A stretch of 64,000 nucleotides of DNA from UBA668 sp041394605 (GCA_041394605.1 JAWKHX010000004.1:682001-746000); one strand, 5' to 3'. Counted from the first letter of the stretch, positions 7,078 through 15,212 are shown. Made by a program: numbers and translations. Notes: generated from the sequence alone by a model not told the origin.

Positions 7078-10044
7078 TTGGCGAAGAACATCAGGGTGCA
7101 CGAGCTCGCCAAAGAGCTCGGTATGACCAACGCAGAGATGATGGCTCTGTGCGAGCAGATGGGTGTCGGGGTGAAGACCCACTCCAGCACGCTCATCGAG
7201 CAGTGGGCCGATCAGCTGCGTCGGAAGGCCGAGCGCGAGGGCCTCACCCGCCCCGAGCAGCCCGAAGAGCCCAAGCCCGTCAAGAAGACGGCCAAGAAGG
7301 CGGCCAAGGCTGCCCCGAAGGCCGCGGCCAAGCCCGCGGAGAAGGCTGCCGACGAGCCGGCGGAGCCGGCCCCGGCCGAGCCCGCCCCGGCAGAGCCCGC
7401 CCCTGCTGCCGAGGTCGCGGCCCCGCCGGCTGCCCCGGAACCCGCTGCCCCCGTGGCCGAGGCTCCCGCTGCACCCGCGGAGGCCCCCGCCGCGCCCGCA
7501 CCGGCCGCCGAGCCCGCCCCTGCCCCCGCGCCTGCTGCCGAGGCTCCCGCCGAGCCTGCAGAGGCCCCTGCTGCGCCCATCACGTCGGCCCCGGCGCCCA
7601 TCACGTCGGCCCAGGGTCCGTCCAGCGAGTCCGGCTCGCAGCGGATCTCCAGCGGCCGTCCGGTCCAGGGCGCTGCGCCCCGTCCGCCGGCACCCGCCCC
7701 GGCACCCGCGCCGCGGCCCGCCCCGTCGGCGCCTGCTGCCCCCGCCGCTTCCGGCGCGCCCCGTCCGTCGGCCCCGCCGCGCCCGGCTGGCCCGCCCCCC
7801 GGTCGTCCCGTGTCGGCGTCCGGCAAGCCGATTCCGCCGCCGCCCGGTGGCGGTCGCCCGATGTCCGCATCCGGCAAGCCGATCCCGCCGCCGCCCGGCG
7901 GCCCGCGCCCGGCCGGCGCCCGTCCGGGTGGGCCCGGTGGCCCGCGCCCTGGCGGCGGCTACAGCGCCCGTCCGGGTGGGCCTGGTGGCCCGCGGCCCGG
8001 CGGCCCTGGCGGCCCGCGCCCCGGTGGCCCCGGTGGTCCCCGCCCGGGTGGCTTCGGTGGCCCGCGTCCCGGCCCCGGTGGTGCGGGTGGCCCTGGTGGC
8101 CCGCGCCCGGGTGGCCCGGGCGGGTTCGGTGCCGGCCCTGGCGGCCGGCCCAACGGCCAGCGCCGCGCTCCGCGCAAGAAGAGCCGTGCTCGTCGTCGCC
8201 GCGACTTCGACGAGATGCAGCCGAACTACTCGTCGAACTACACCCCCAACAGCGCGCCGGTGCCGGAGGGCACGATCATCGTCGAGCGCGGCGTGTCCGC
8301 GCAGGAATTCGGCCCGAAGCTGAACCGCACGGCGGCGGACGTCATCCGCTTCCTCATGCAGAACGGCGAGATGGTCACCGCCACCATGACCCTCAGCGAC
8401 GAGCAGATGGAACTGTTCGCGCTGGAGGTCGGCGCCGACCTGCTGCTGGTCGAGCCCGGCCAGCAGGAGGAGATGGAGCTCCAGGCGCTGTTCGACGACA
8501 GCGACGACGACGACGAGACGCTGCAGGAGCCGCGCCCGCCGGTGATCACCGTCATGGGCCACGTGGACCACGGCAAGACGACCCTGCTGGACCGCATCCG
8601 CAACGCCAACGTGGTGGCCGGCGAGGCCGGTGGCATCACCCAGCACATCGGCGCCTACCAGGTGGACGTGCGTGGTCGGAAGATCACCTTCCTGGACACG
8701 CCCGGTCACGCCGCGTTCACCAAGATGCGTGCCCGTGGCGCCCAGGTCACCGACATCGTCATCCTCATGGTGGCGGCGGACGACGGCGTGATGCCGCAGA
8801 CGATCGAGGCCATCAACCACGCCAAGGCGGCCGAGGTGCCGATCGTGGTGGCGCTCAACAAGATCGACAAGGAGAACGCCGACCCGCAGCGGGTGCTCAG
8901 CCAGCTGGCCGAGCACGAGCTGGTGCCGGAGAGCTGGGGCGGCGACACCATCGTGGTGGAGATGGCGGCCCAGCAGGGCCTCGGCATCGACGAGATCCTC
9001 GACCAGCTGCTGCTGGTCGCCGAGCTCGAAGAGCTGACCGCCAACCCCACCGGCCGCGCCAAGGGCGTGGTGCTGGAAGCCAACCTGGACGTCGGCCGCG
9101 GCCCGGTGGCCACCGTGCTGGTGGACAAGGGCGAGTTGAAGGTCGGCGACCCGATCGTGGCCGGCGCGGCCTGGGGCCGCGTGCGGGCGATGATCAACGA
9201 CAAGGGCGAGCAGGTGAAGTCGGCCGGCCCCAGCACCCCGGTGCAGGTCCTCGGTCTGCAGAGCGTGCCCAACGCCGGCGACGAGTTCCGCTCCGCCTCC
9301 GACGAGAAGACGGCGCGCACGGTCGGCGAGGCCCGCGAGCAGCGTCAGCGCCTGAAGGCCCAGCGTGGCGATGCCCGCGTGCAGAAGGGCGTGAAGCTGG
9401 AGGACATCTTCAGCCAGATCCAGGCCGGCGAGGTGGCCACGCTCAACCTCGTCCTCAAGGCCGACGTGCAGGGCTCGCTGGAGGCTGTCACCGAGGCGCT
9501 GCGCCGCCTGGAGCGCGACGAGGTCAAGCTGGCGTTCGTGCACCGCGGCGTGGGCGGCATCACGGAGAACGACATCTCCCTCGCCGCCACCACCAACGCG
9601 ACGCTGATCGGCTTCAACGTCCGCCCGGACCGCAAGGCCCGCGACATGGCCGACACCGAGGGTGTGGAGATCCGTACCTACGAGATCATCTACAAGCTGC
9701 TCGAGGACATCGAGCGGGCGATGGTGGGCATGCTGGCTCCCGAGTTCGAGGAAGTGGTCACCGGCGAGGCCGAGGTCCGCGAGATCTTCCGGGTGCCGAG
9801 GATCGGCGCCATCGCCGGTTGCTACGTCCGCAGCGGCACGATCACCCGTGGCTCGAAGGTCCGCTTCCTCCGCGACGGCGCCATCATCTGGAAGGGCGCC
9901 ATCCAGTCGCTCAAGCGGTTCAAGGAGGACGCCCGCGAGGTGCGCGAGGGCTTCGAGTGCGGCATCGGCCTCACCGACTTCCAGGACCTTCGCCAGGGCG
10001 ACCTCATCGAGACCTTCGAAGAGCGCGAGATCGCCCGCGTCTGA
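7078..10044 (+). CDS. infB: Translation initiation factor IF-2
   Basis: 988 aa starting at TTG (7078), preceded by GAAAGG. Domain order: IF2_N (RVHELAKELGMTNAEMM, 1-50), a Lys/Ala then Ala/Pro/Glu-rich linker (50-190), a Pro/Gly/Arg-rich linker (190-365) with two copies of SASGKPIPPPPGG and many PGGPRPGG units, a second IF2_N, then the GTPase domain with G1 GHVDHGKT near residue 494, G3 DTPGH and G4 NKID, and the C-terminal domains. IF-2 delivers initiator tRNA to the ribosome. The linker is about 300 residues of low complexity. It ends the operon; rbfA, usually next, lies 2.9 kb further on. Confidence 0.97.
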   Translation: MAKNIRVHELAKELGMTNAEMMALCEQMGVGVKTHSSTLIEQWADQLRRKAEREGLTRPEQPEEPKPVKKTAKKAAKAAPKAAAKPAEKAADEPAEPAPAEPAPAEPAPAAEVAAPPAAPEPAAPVAEAPAAPAEAPAAPAPAAEPAPAPAPAAEAPAEPAEAPAAPITSAPAPITSAQGPSSESGSQRISSGRPVQGAAPRPPAPAPAPAPRPAPSAPAAPAASGAPRPSAPPRPAGPPPGRPVSASGKPIPPPPGGGRPMSASGKPIPPPPGGPRPAGARPGGPGGPRPGGGYSARPGGPGGPRPGGPGGPRPGGPGGPRPGGFGGPRPGPGGAGGPGGPRPGGPGGFGAGPGGRPNGQRRAPRKKSRARRRRDFDEMQPNYSSNYTPNSAPVPEGTIIVERGVSAQEFGPKLNRTAADVIRFLMQNGEMVTATMTLSDEQMELFALEVGADLLLVEPGQQEEMELQALFDDSDDDDETLQEPRPPVITVMGHVDHGKTTLLDRIRNANVVAGEAGGITQHIGAYQVDVRGRKITFLDTPGHAAFTKMRARGAQVTDIVILMVAADDGVMPQTIEAINHAKAAEVPIVVALNKIDKENADPQRVLSQLAEHELVPESWGGDTIVVEMAAQQGLGIDEILDQLLLVAELEELTANPTGRAKGVVLEANLDVGRGPVATVLVDKGELKVGDPIVAGAAWGRVRAMINDKGEQVKSAGPSTPVQVLGLQSVPNAGDEFRSASDEKTARTVGEAREQRQRLKAQRGDARVQKGVKLEDIFSQIQAGEVATLNLVLKADVQGSLEAVTEALRRLERDEVKLAFVHRGVGGITENDISLAATTNATLIGFNVRPDRKARDMADTEGVEIRTYEIIYKLLEDIERAMVGMLAPEFEEVVTGEAEVREIFRVPRIGAIAGCYVRSGTITRGSKVRFLRDGAIIWKGAIQSLKRFKEDAREVREGFECGIGLTDFQDLRQGDLIETFEEREIARV

Positions 10045-10057
10045 GTGCAGCCGGCGG

Positions 10058-10822
10058 TCACCCTGCCGCGCAGCAGTCCACCGACACCACCGTGCTGCGG
10101 CCCTGGCTGTGGTCCTGCGCGTCCATGGCGTGCACCAGGTAGGTGTATCGCACCCCGGGCACGGCCGTGGTGTCCGTCCAGTTCGTGGTGCCCACTGGCA
10201 CCGTGTACGACCGGCCGGCACCGCCGCCTCCACTGCGGAGCACCACATAGTGGTCGGGCGCGGTGGGCGGCGTGCTCCAGGCACACGCCACGACACTGCC
10301 GTCCGGCGTGCAGGTGAGCGTCATGGTCACCGGTACCGGCGGTTCGGTGCTGGCGGTCGGCGGGGTGGTGGCGGGCTGCGTCGTGGCGGGTTGGGTGGTG
10401 GTCGCTGCGGTGGTCGGCACGGAGGTCGTGACCGGCACGGTGGTGGCCGGGGGCGGCACGGTGGTGGCCGGGGGCGGCACGGCGGACGGCGTCGGCGTGT
10501 CGGTGGTGGACGACGCCGCGCTCGGCGGGACCGAGGTGGTGCCTGCGACGGTGGTGACCGGCGGGGCGGCTGTCTCGTCGGCGAACGGGTTCGGCACCAC
10601 GCCCGCAGCTGCAGCGGCGCCGGCCACACTGACCATCGCGATCACCGCGATGGCCCCACTGCGGCCGAGCCGCCGCCGGCGTTGCGTCAGGGGCACGACC
10701 GTGGCGTGGGCCGGCCCGGCGAGCAGGCGCTGTTCGAGCGCGTCCACGAACGCCGCGTCCGGCACCTCGTCGGGTGTGGCCGCGCTGCGGCGCAGCAGAT
10801 CGAGCAGGGCGTCGTCGTTCAT
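10058..10822 (-). CDS. Membrane-anchored Fn3-like protein next to ECF sigma (possible anti-sigma factor)
   Basis: 254 aa in four parts. A cytoplasmic N-terminus of about 52 residues (MNDDALLDLLRRSAATPDE) ends in a basic patch. One transmembrane segment lies at about 55-74. A Thr/Pro/Val linker follows (84-165), with a 7-residue unit TTVPPPA duplicated exactly at DNA level. The C-terminal domain of about 90 residues is beta-rich and fibronectin-III-like (LTCTPDGSVVACAWS, HYVVLRS). The start overlaps the stop of the ECF sigma gene by 4 nt, and the topology (short inside, one TM, domain outside) is that of a membrane anti-sigma factor. No zinc anti-sigma HxxxCxxC motif is present, so that role is inferred from position. 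Confidence 0.65.
   Translation of the reverse strand: MNDDALLDLLRRSAATPDEVPDAAFVDALEQRLLAGPAHATVVPLTQRRRRLGRSGAIAVIAMVSVAGAAAAAGVVPNPFADETAAPPVTTVAGTTSVPPSAASSTTDTPTPSAVPPPATTVPPPATTVPVTTSVPTTAATTTQPATTQPATTPPTASTEPPVPVTMTLTCTPDGSVVACAWSTPPTAPDHYVVLRSGGGGAGRSYTVPVGTTNWTDTTAVPGVRYTYLVHAMDAQDHSQGRSTVVSVDCCAAG
10437..10478 (-). repeat. Exact tandem duplication of a 21-nt unit in the Thr/Pro linker
   Basis: Positions 10437-10457 and 10458-10478 are identical. The unit encodes seven residues (TTVPPPA) of the periplasmic linker, so the repeat changes linker length without breaking the frame. Confidence 0.85.
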
Positions 10823-11472
10823 CCGGCACCTCCTTCCCGTGGTTGCCGTTCCATCTCGGTGCGCAGGGCGCGCAGCGCACGGTGCAGGGTGACGGCCAGC
10901 ACGCCCTTGGAGCAGCCCATCTCCGTGGCGGCGTCGGCGGCCGTCATCCCGGCCAGATAGCGCAGGCTGATCGCCGACCGGTAGCGCTCGTTGATCCGGT
11001 CGAGCGCGCGGTGCATCGCCGCCAGGTCGGCGGCCTGCGCGCCGCCGGCCTCGTTGACGACCCTCTCCGCCGGGTCTGCGGCAGTGGTCGCCGCGGCAGC
11101 CGCCGCCGAGAGGGTGTGCAGGGCCATCCGCCCGCGTGGCGACATGGCCCGGTCACGTTGACGGTAGATCTCGGCCACCTCGTTGGAGGCGATCCGCAGC
11201 AGCCACGGCCGCACACCCATGGCGCGCCACTCGAACTGGCCGATCGCCCGCAGCGCCCGCTCGAAGGTTGCCGAGGTGGCTTCCTCGGCAACCTCCTTGG
11301 AGCCGCAGCGCCGGAACGCGAATGCGTAGACGGCGTCCACGTGATGGCGGTAGAGCACGGCGAAGGCGGCGCGGTCCAGGCGGGCGCTGTCCACGAGGGC
11401 GCGCTCGTCGAGCGCGTCGTGGCCGTCACCCGCAGGGGTGCCCGGCGCCGCCTGCGTCGCCTCGCCGGTCAC
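10819..11472 (-). CDS. ECF-family RNA polymerase sigma factor
   Basis: 217 aa. Region 2 shows FAVLYRHHVDAVYAFAFRR and RPWLLRIASNEVAEIYRQ. Region 4 shows YRSAISLRYLAGMTAADA with the HTH continuing into GCSKGVLAVTLHRALRAL. The linker between them is long and Ala-rich. It directs RNA polymerase to a specific regulon. It is the middle gene of a three-gene minus-strand operon: the upstream gene ends 2 bp before its start and the downstream gene overlaps its stop, and both neighbours encode exported Fn3-like proteins. This is a sigma factor with putative membrane partners, placed between infB and rbfA. Confidence 0.9.
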   Translation of the reverse strand: MTGEATQAAPGTPAGDGHDALDERALVDSARLDRAAFAVLYRHHVDAVYAFAFRRCGSKEVAEEATSATFERALRAIGQFEWRAMGVRPWLLRIASNEVAEIYRQRDRAMSPRGRMALHTLSAAAAAATTAADPAERVVNEAGGAQAADLAAMHRALDRINERYRSAISLRYLAGMTAADAATEMGCSKGVLAVTLHRALRALRTEMERQPREGGAG

Positions 11473-11474
11473 GG

Positions 11475-12152
11475 TCAGTCGGTTCCACCGATCTGCACCG
11501 TCACCCGGTTGCTGTGCACGAGCGTGGTGCCCTGCGGGTCAAGGACGATCACGACGTAACTGTAGGAACCAGCAGCCAGCCCGGTGTCGATGGTCGCGGT
11601 GGTGGATGCGTCCGCCGTCTGGAACGGGACCCGCCCGACCGAGCCGTCGCTGCGCAGCAGCAGGTAACGGGCGAACCCTTCGCCGTCCCACCGGCTCCAG
11701 GCGCAGGCCACGCTGGAGCCGTCAGCGCGGCACGTCAGGTCGATGCCCTGCGGCACGGGTGTGTCGTGCCACTCGGTGGTGGCCGGCTCCGTCGCCGGTG
11801 GCTCCGTCGCAGCCGGCTCGATGGCGGCTGGTTCGGTGGTGGCCGGTTCGGTGGCCGGCGGCACCGTGGCCGTCGGTTCGGTTGCCGCTGGTCCGCCGGT
11901 GCCGGCCTCGGCGACTCCCGTCGCCGTCGAGGCTCGGTCACCGTCCGCCTCGGCGGTCACGGCGCTGGTCACCGTGGAGTCGGTGTCGATGGTGGCGACG
12001 GTGGTCGGCTCCGGGGCCGGCTGCTCGGACGACTCCTCGGGGCGCTCCAGGTGGTGCCGCGCGGCGGCGCGCCCACCACCAGCAGGCTCGCAGCCGTCGC
12101 GGCCAGCGCCACGGGCATTCGCTTCAAGCGCGTTCGTCAGATGATGCAGCAC
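11475..12152 (-). CDS. Exported Fn3-like protein, paralogue of the 10058-10822 product; carries a compensating frameshift pair
   Basis: The start is GTG at 12152, chosen because AGGAGGA lies 5 nt upstream. The C-terminal 95 residues (LTCRADGSSVACAWS, YLLLRSDGS) match the C-terminal domain of the third gene in this operon. The middle is an ATEP/TTEP-rich linker. Read as sequenced, the N-terminus has no membrane segment. In the adjacent frame the same DNA encodes a hydrophobic stretch beginning MPVALAATAASLLVVG (from 12118). Removing one base near 12119-12124 and adding one G/C to the GGGG run at 12039-12042 gives a continuous product with that segment as signal or anchor. First gene of the sigma-factor operon. 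Confidence 0.6.
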   Translation of the reverse strand: MLHHLTNALEANARGAGRDGCEPAGGGRAAARHHLERPEESSEQPAPEPTTVATIDTDSTVTSAVTAEADGDRASTATGVAEAGTGGPAATEPTATVPPATEPATTEPAAIEPAATEPPATEPATTEWHDTPVPQGIDLTCRADGSSVACAWSRWDGEGFARYLLLRSDGSVGRVPFQTADASTTATIDTGLAAGSYSYVVIVLDPQGTTLVHSNRVTVQIGGTD

Positions 12153-12157
12153 GGTGT

Positions 12158-12164
12158 TCCTCCT
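12158..12164 (-). promoter_or_regulatory. Perfect Shine-Dalgarno (AGGAGGA) fixing the GTG start of the first Fn3 gene
   Basis: Read on the minus strand it lies 5 nt before GTG 12152. It is one of the strongest ribosome-binding sites in the window and marks that GTG rather than the later ATG at 12118. Confidence 0.75.
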
Positions 12165-12256
12165 CGTCGTCCGTGTCGTTGCGCAGGGGGAACGGGGATT
12201 GCACGCCGCGATGTCACCCCGATGCACGCGCTTGCACAAGTCTTGAAGATCGTCGT

Positions 12257-12262
12257 TAGGGT
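12257..12262 (+). promoter_or_regulatory. -10 box (TAGGGT) of a leaderless promoter for the DsbA-family gene
   Basis: TAGGGT is 6 nt before the ATG, with no Shine-Dalgarno in between. A possible -35, TTGCAC, lies at 12232-12237 with a 19-nt spacer. Confidence 0.5.
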
Positions 12263-12268
12263 GGCTGG

Positions 12269-12904
12269 ATGGCCGATCTCGAGTTCTACTTCGATCCCGT
12301 CTGCCCGTTCGCCTGGATCACCTCCCGGTGGGTGAAGGAAGTGCAGGCGCTCCGCGACTACGACGTCACCTGGAAGTTCATCTCGCTGAAGATGATCAAC
12401 GAGGACCGCACGGAGGACTGGTACACGCCGGAGTACCGAGCCGCCCACATGGCCGGGCTGTTCGCCCACCGGGTGTGCCACGAGGTGCAGCAGCACGAGG
12501 GCAATGCTGCGATCGACGCCCTGTACACCGCGCTCGGCACCGCCTTCCACCTGCAGCAGCGGCGGCCGGACATCAACGCCGATCCGGTGGCGTTCATGGC
12601 GGAGATGCTCACCGTCGCCGGCCTACCCGCCTCGTACGCCGCCGAGGCGCTCGTGGACACCCACGACGACGCCATCCGGGCCAGCACCGAGGAAGCGTTC
12701 TCCCGCACCGGCAAGGACGTGGGCACCCCCATCCTCACCTACTCGCCGGGTACCGCCGAGGAGGCCAGCCTGTTCGGGCCCGTCATCTCCAAGGCGCCGC
12801 GTGGCGACGAAGCCCTGCGCCTGTGGGACGCCGTGGAGGTGCTGGCCCGCAGCGGTGTCGCCGAGATCAAGCGCAGCCTGCGCGACAAGCTGGACTTCAC
12901 CTGA
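12269..12904 (+). CDS. DsbA-family thioredoxin-fold protein (mycothiol-dependent nitroreductase Rv2466c-like)
   Basis: 211 aa without signal peptide, so cytoplasmic. The N-terminus LEFYFDPVCPFAWITSRW matches the DsbA/FrnE-like family around Rv2466c, where FDPxCPWxW marks the active site. Here the motif is C12-PFA: the second cysteine of a CxxC pair is absent, leaving a single active-site thiol. A helical insertion follows (about 65-150), then the thioredoxin-fold cis-proline region (VGTPILTYSP). Likely a thiol-dependent reductase or transferase of low-molecular-weight thiol metabolism; the substrate is unknown. It diverges from the ECF-sigma operon. Confidence 0.8.
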   Translation: MADLEFYFDPVCPFAWITSRWVKEVQALRDYDVTWKFISLKMINEDRTEDWYTPEYRAAHMAGLFAHRVCHEVQQHEGNAAIDALYTALGTAFHLQQRRPDINADPVAFMAEMLTVAGLPASYAAEALVDTHDDAIRASTEEAFSRTGKDVGTPILTYSPGTAEEASLFGPVISKAPRGDEALRLWDAVEVLARSGVAEIKRSLRDKLDFT

Positions 12905-12934
12905 ACTCGGGCGCACCGCTGGGGCGCGCATCGG

Positions 12935-12940
12935 TAGGGT
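12935..12940 (+). promoter_or_regulatory. -10 box (TAGGGT) of a leaderless promoter for rbfA-truB
   Basis: TAGGGT lies 8 nt before the rbfA ATG and no Shine-Dalgarno precedes that ATG. It gives rbfA-truB a promoter of its own, separate from the infB operon. Confidence 0.5.
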
Positions 12941-12948
12941 AGGCACCC

Positions 12949-13386
12949 ATGAGCCGACCCCGCCGCGCTCCCTCCGCGTCCGCCCACCGGTACCCCCGCA
13001 CCGCCCGCCTCAGCGAATCGCTGCGCGAGGTCATCGCCGACGAACTGACGCGCATCGACGACGAGCGCCTGTCCCTGGTCACCATCACCAACATCGACGT
13101 CGACCCGGAGATGAACCGGGCAGTCGTCTACTACGACTCGCTGGCCGGCCCCGACGGCGACGAGGAGATCCTCGAGGCGCTGGGGCAGCACCGGGTGCGC
13201 ATCCAGGGTTCGGTGGGTCGCCAGGTGCGGGCCAAGAAGACGCCGATCCTGTCGTTCAAGCCTGACGACGTCATCCGTGCCGCGGAGCGGATCGAGCAGA
13301 TCCTGCACGACCACGGCACCCTGCCGGCCCGCCCACCGGAGCCTGCCGACGCCGAGGACGACACCGAACTCGATGGCCAGGCGTAA
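12949..13386 (+). CDS. rbfA: Ribosome-binding factor A
   Basis: 145 aa cold-shock/30S maturation factor with a KH-like fold. It shows LREVIADELTRI and the strand VTITNIDVDPEMNRAVVYY typical of RbfA, plus an acidic C-terminal tail of about 25 residues. It overlaps the truB start by 14 nt, so translation of the two is coupled. In most actinobacteria it follows infB directly; here 2.9 kb of foreign-function genes intervene and it has its own leaderless promoter. Confidence 0.94.
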   Translation: MSRPRRAPSASAHRYPRTARLSESLREVIADELTRIDDERLSLVTITNIDVDPEMNRAVVYYDSLAGPDGDEEILEALGQHRVRIQGSVGRQVRAKKTPILSFKPDDVIRAAERIEQILHDHGTLPARPPEPADAEDDTELDGQA

Positions 13387-14242
13387 GCCACCCACGGTCC
13401 ACGGCCTGGCGGTGGTGGACAAGCCCGCCGGGGTCACCAGCCACGACGTGGTGGGCATGTTGCGCCGCCGCTTCGGCGAGCGCCAGGTGGGCCATGCCGG
13501 CACCCTGGACCCCGACGCCACCGGCGTGCTGCTGGTGGGCGTGGGCAAGGGCACCCGGCTGGTCCGGTTCCTCACCGACCTCGGCAAGACCTACACCGGC
13601 GAGGTCGTGTTCGGCAGCACCACCGACAGCCTGGACAGCACCGGAACAGTCACCGCCACGTTCGAGATGCACGGCCTCACGCCGGACACGGTGCGGGCGG
13701 CGGTGCGCGACCACCTCACCGGGCCGATCCTGCAGGTGCCGCCGATGGTCAGCGCGTTGAAGGTGGACGGCCGGCGCCTCCACGAGCTGGCCCGGGAGGG
13801 CATCGAGGTGGAGCGGGCGCCGCGCCCGGTCACCATCCACCGCTTCGACGTCGAACCCACCGCCGACCCGCTGCGCTACCGGGTGGAGGTGCGCTGTTCG
13901 AAGGGCACCTACATCCGCTCGCTGGCCGACGATCTGGGCCGTCTGTGCGGCGGCGGCGCCCACCTCCACGGCCTGCGTCGCGTGGCCGTGGGCAGCTTCA
14001 CCGTGGCCGAGGCGGCGTCGCCCGACGACGTGGTGCTGCTGCCGCTGGCCACCGCGCTGCGCGACTACCCGCAGGTGGCCGTGGATGACGCCACCGCCGC
14101 GCTGGTCCGCCAGGGACGGGTGCTGCCCCGCCCGGCCGGCGACGGCCCCTGGGCGGTGGTGGGGCCGGACGGCGACCTGCTGGCCGTCTACGAATCGTTC
14201 CGCACCGGGGAGGCCAAGCCGGCCGTGGTAGTGGCCACCTAG
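13373..14242 (+). CDS. truB: tRNA pseudouridine(55) synthase TruB
   Basis: 289 aa. It isomerises U55 in the T loop of tRNAs. The N-terminus shows LAVVDKPAGVTSHDVV and then HAGTLDPDATGVLL, which contains the catalytic aspartate (D46). RCSKGTYIRSLADDLG is the second family motif, and a PUA-like C-terminal part follows. The ATG at 13373 lies within the last codons of rbfA and gives the correct N-terminal length. Confidence 0.95.
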   Translation: MARRKPPTVHGLAVVDKPAGVTSHDVVGMLRRRFGERQVGHAGTLDPDATGVLLVGVGKGTRLVRFLTDLGKTYTGEVVFGSTTDSLDSTGTVTATFEMHGLTPDTVRAAVRDHLTGPILQVPPMVSALKVDGRRLHELAREGIEVERAPRPVTIHRFDVEPTADPLRYRVEVRCSKGTYIRSLADDLGRLCGGGAHLHGLRRVAVGSFTVAEAASPDDVVLLPLATALRDYPQVAVDDATAALVRQGRVLPRPAGDGPWAVVGPDGDLLAVYESFRTGEAKPAVVVAT

Positions 14243-14267
14243 TGGGTGGCCGCTAGCGTTGTCCGCC

Positions 14268-15212
14268 GTGCGCGTGATCACCGACCCGTCCGTTCCGCCG
14301 TGGCCCGGCGAACGCTCGGTGGTCACCATCGGCGCGTACGACGGGGTGCATCTCGGGCACCAGGCCGTCATCGCCGAGGTGCGCCGGCTGGCCGCCGACC
14401 TGGGCGCCCGATCCGTGGTCATCACGTTCGACCGTCACCCTGCCTCCGTGGTTCGGCCGGAGTCCGCGCCGCGCCTGCTCACCAGCCTGGACCAGAAGCT
14501 GGAACTGCTGGAGGCCACCGGCGTGGACGGCACCGTCCTCATCCACTTTGACGAGGCCCAGAGCCGTGAGGCGCCGATGGACTTCGCCCGCCGCGTGCTG
14601 GTGGAGTGCCTGGCCGCCCGCGGTGTGGTGGTGGGCAACGACTTCCACTTCGGCCGCGGCCGCCAGGGCAACGTCGGCACCCTCCGAGACCTCGGCGCCG
14701 CCACCGGGTTCGAGGTGTTCCCGCTGACGCTCGTGCCGCGTACGGACGGGCCCGACGAACCCATCTCGTCCACCGCCATCCGCCGGGCCATGGCCGGCGG
14801 CGAGGTGGAGTTGGCGGCGATGCTGCTCGGCCGCCCGTTCGAAGCCCGCGGCATCGTGGTGGAGGGCGACCAGCGCGGCCGCCTGCTGGGGTTCCCCACC
14901 GCCAATGTGGAGGTGCCCAGCCAGATCTGCCTGCCGGCCGACGGTGTGTATGCCGGCTGGTACGTGCGGCCCGACGGCAGCCGCCACGCCTGCGCCCTGA
15001 ACCTCGGCCGCCGCCCCACGTTCTACGAGCACGCCGACCACAGCTTGCTGGAAGCTCACCTGTTGGGCTTCGACGGCGACCTCTACCGCGAGCCGGCCAA
15101 GGTGCAGTTCACCCACTTCCTGCGCAGCGAGCGCAAGTTCGACGGCATCGATGCGCTGAAGGCCCAACTGGCCCACGACATCGACCACGCCCGTTCCGTG
15201 CTGGGCCTCTGA
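14268..15212 (+). CDS. ribF: Bifunctional riboflavin kinase/FMN adenylyltransferase
   Basis: 314 aa. The N-terminal FAD synthetase domain has TIGAYDGVHLGHQ, GNDFHFGRGRQGN and ISSTAIRRA. The C-terminal flavokinase domain has GRLLGFPTANVEV. Together they convert riboflavin to FMN and then FAD. GTG 14268 is chosen over TTG 14259 because TAGCGT (14254-14259) lies 8 nt before it, the spacing seen at many starts here. It lies 25 bp after truB, the usual truB-ribF order. The 44 bp after its stop separate it from a convergent gene. Confidence 0.94.
   Translation: MRVITDPSVPPWPGERSVVTIGAYDGVHLGHQAVIAEVRRLAADLGARSVVITFDRHPASVVRPESAPRLLTSLDQKLELLEATGVDGTVLIHFDEAQSREAPMDFARRVLVECLAARGVVVGNDFHFGRGRQGNVGTLRDLGAATGFEVFPLTLVPRTDGPDEPISSTAIRRAMAGGEVELAAMLLGRPFEARGIVVEGDQRGRLLGFPTANVEVPSQICLPADGVYAGWYVRPDGSRHACALNLGRRPTFYEHADHSLLEAHLLGFDGDLYREPAKVQFTHFLRSERKFDGIDALKAQLAHDIDHARSVLGL

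Noticed and set aside
5199..7196. A minus-strand open frame of 665 codons opposite nusA
   Set aside because: Its frame is a shadow of high-GC codon bias; rimP, nusA and ylxR on the plus strand are complete and coupled.
6619..10296. A minus-strand open frame of over 1200 codons opposite infB
   Set aside because: It mirrors infB codon bias (Arg/Gly/Ala/Leu low complexity) and matches no protein family; infB itself is complete with all GTPase motifs.
10437..10478. Possible CRISPR or satellite repeat
   Set aside because: Only two exact copies with no spacers, in frame within a Thr/Pro linker; ordinary coding tandem duplication.
12127..12239. A longer N-terminus for the first Fn3-like gene starting at 12239
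   Set aside because: The residues (MCKRVHRGDIAACN...) have no family pattern, and the strong AGGAGGA site marks GTG 12152 as the start.
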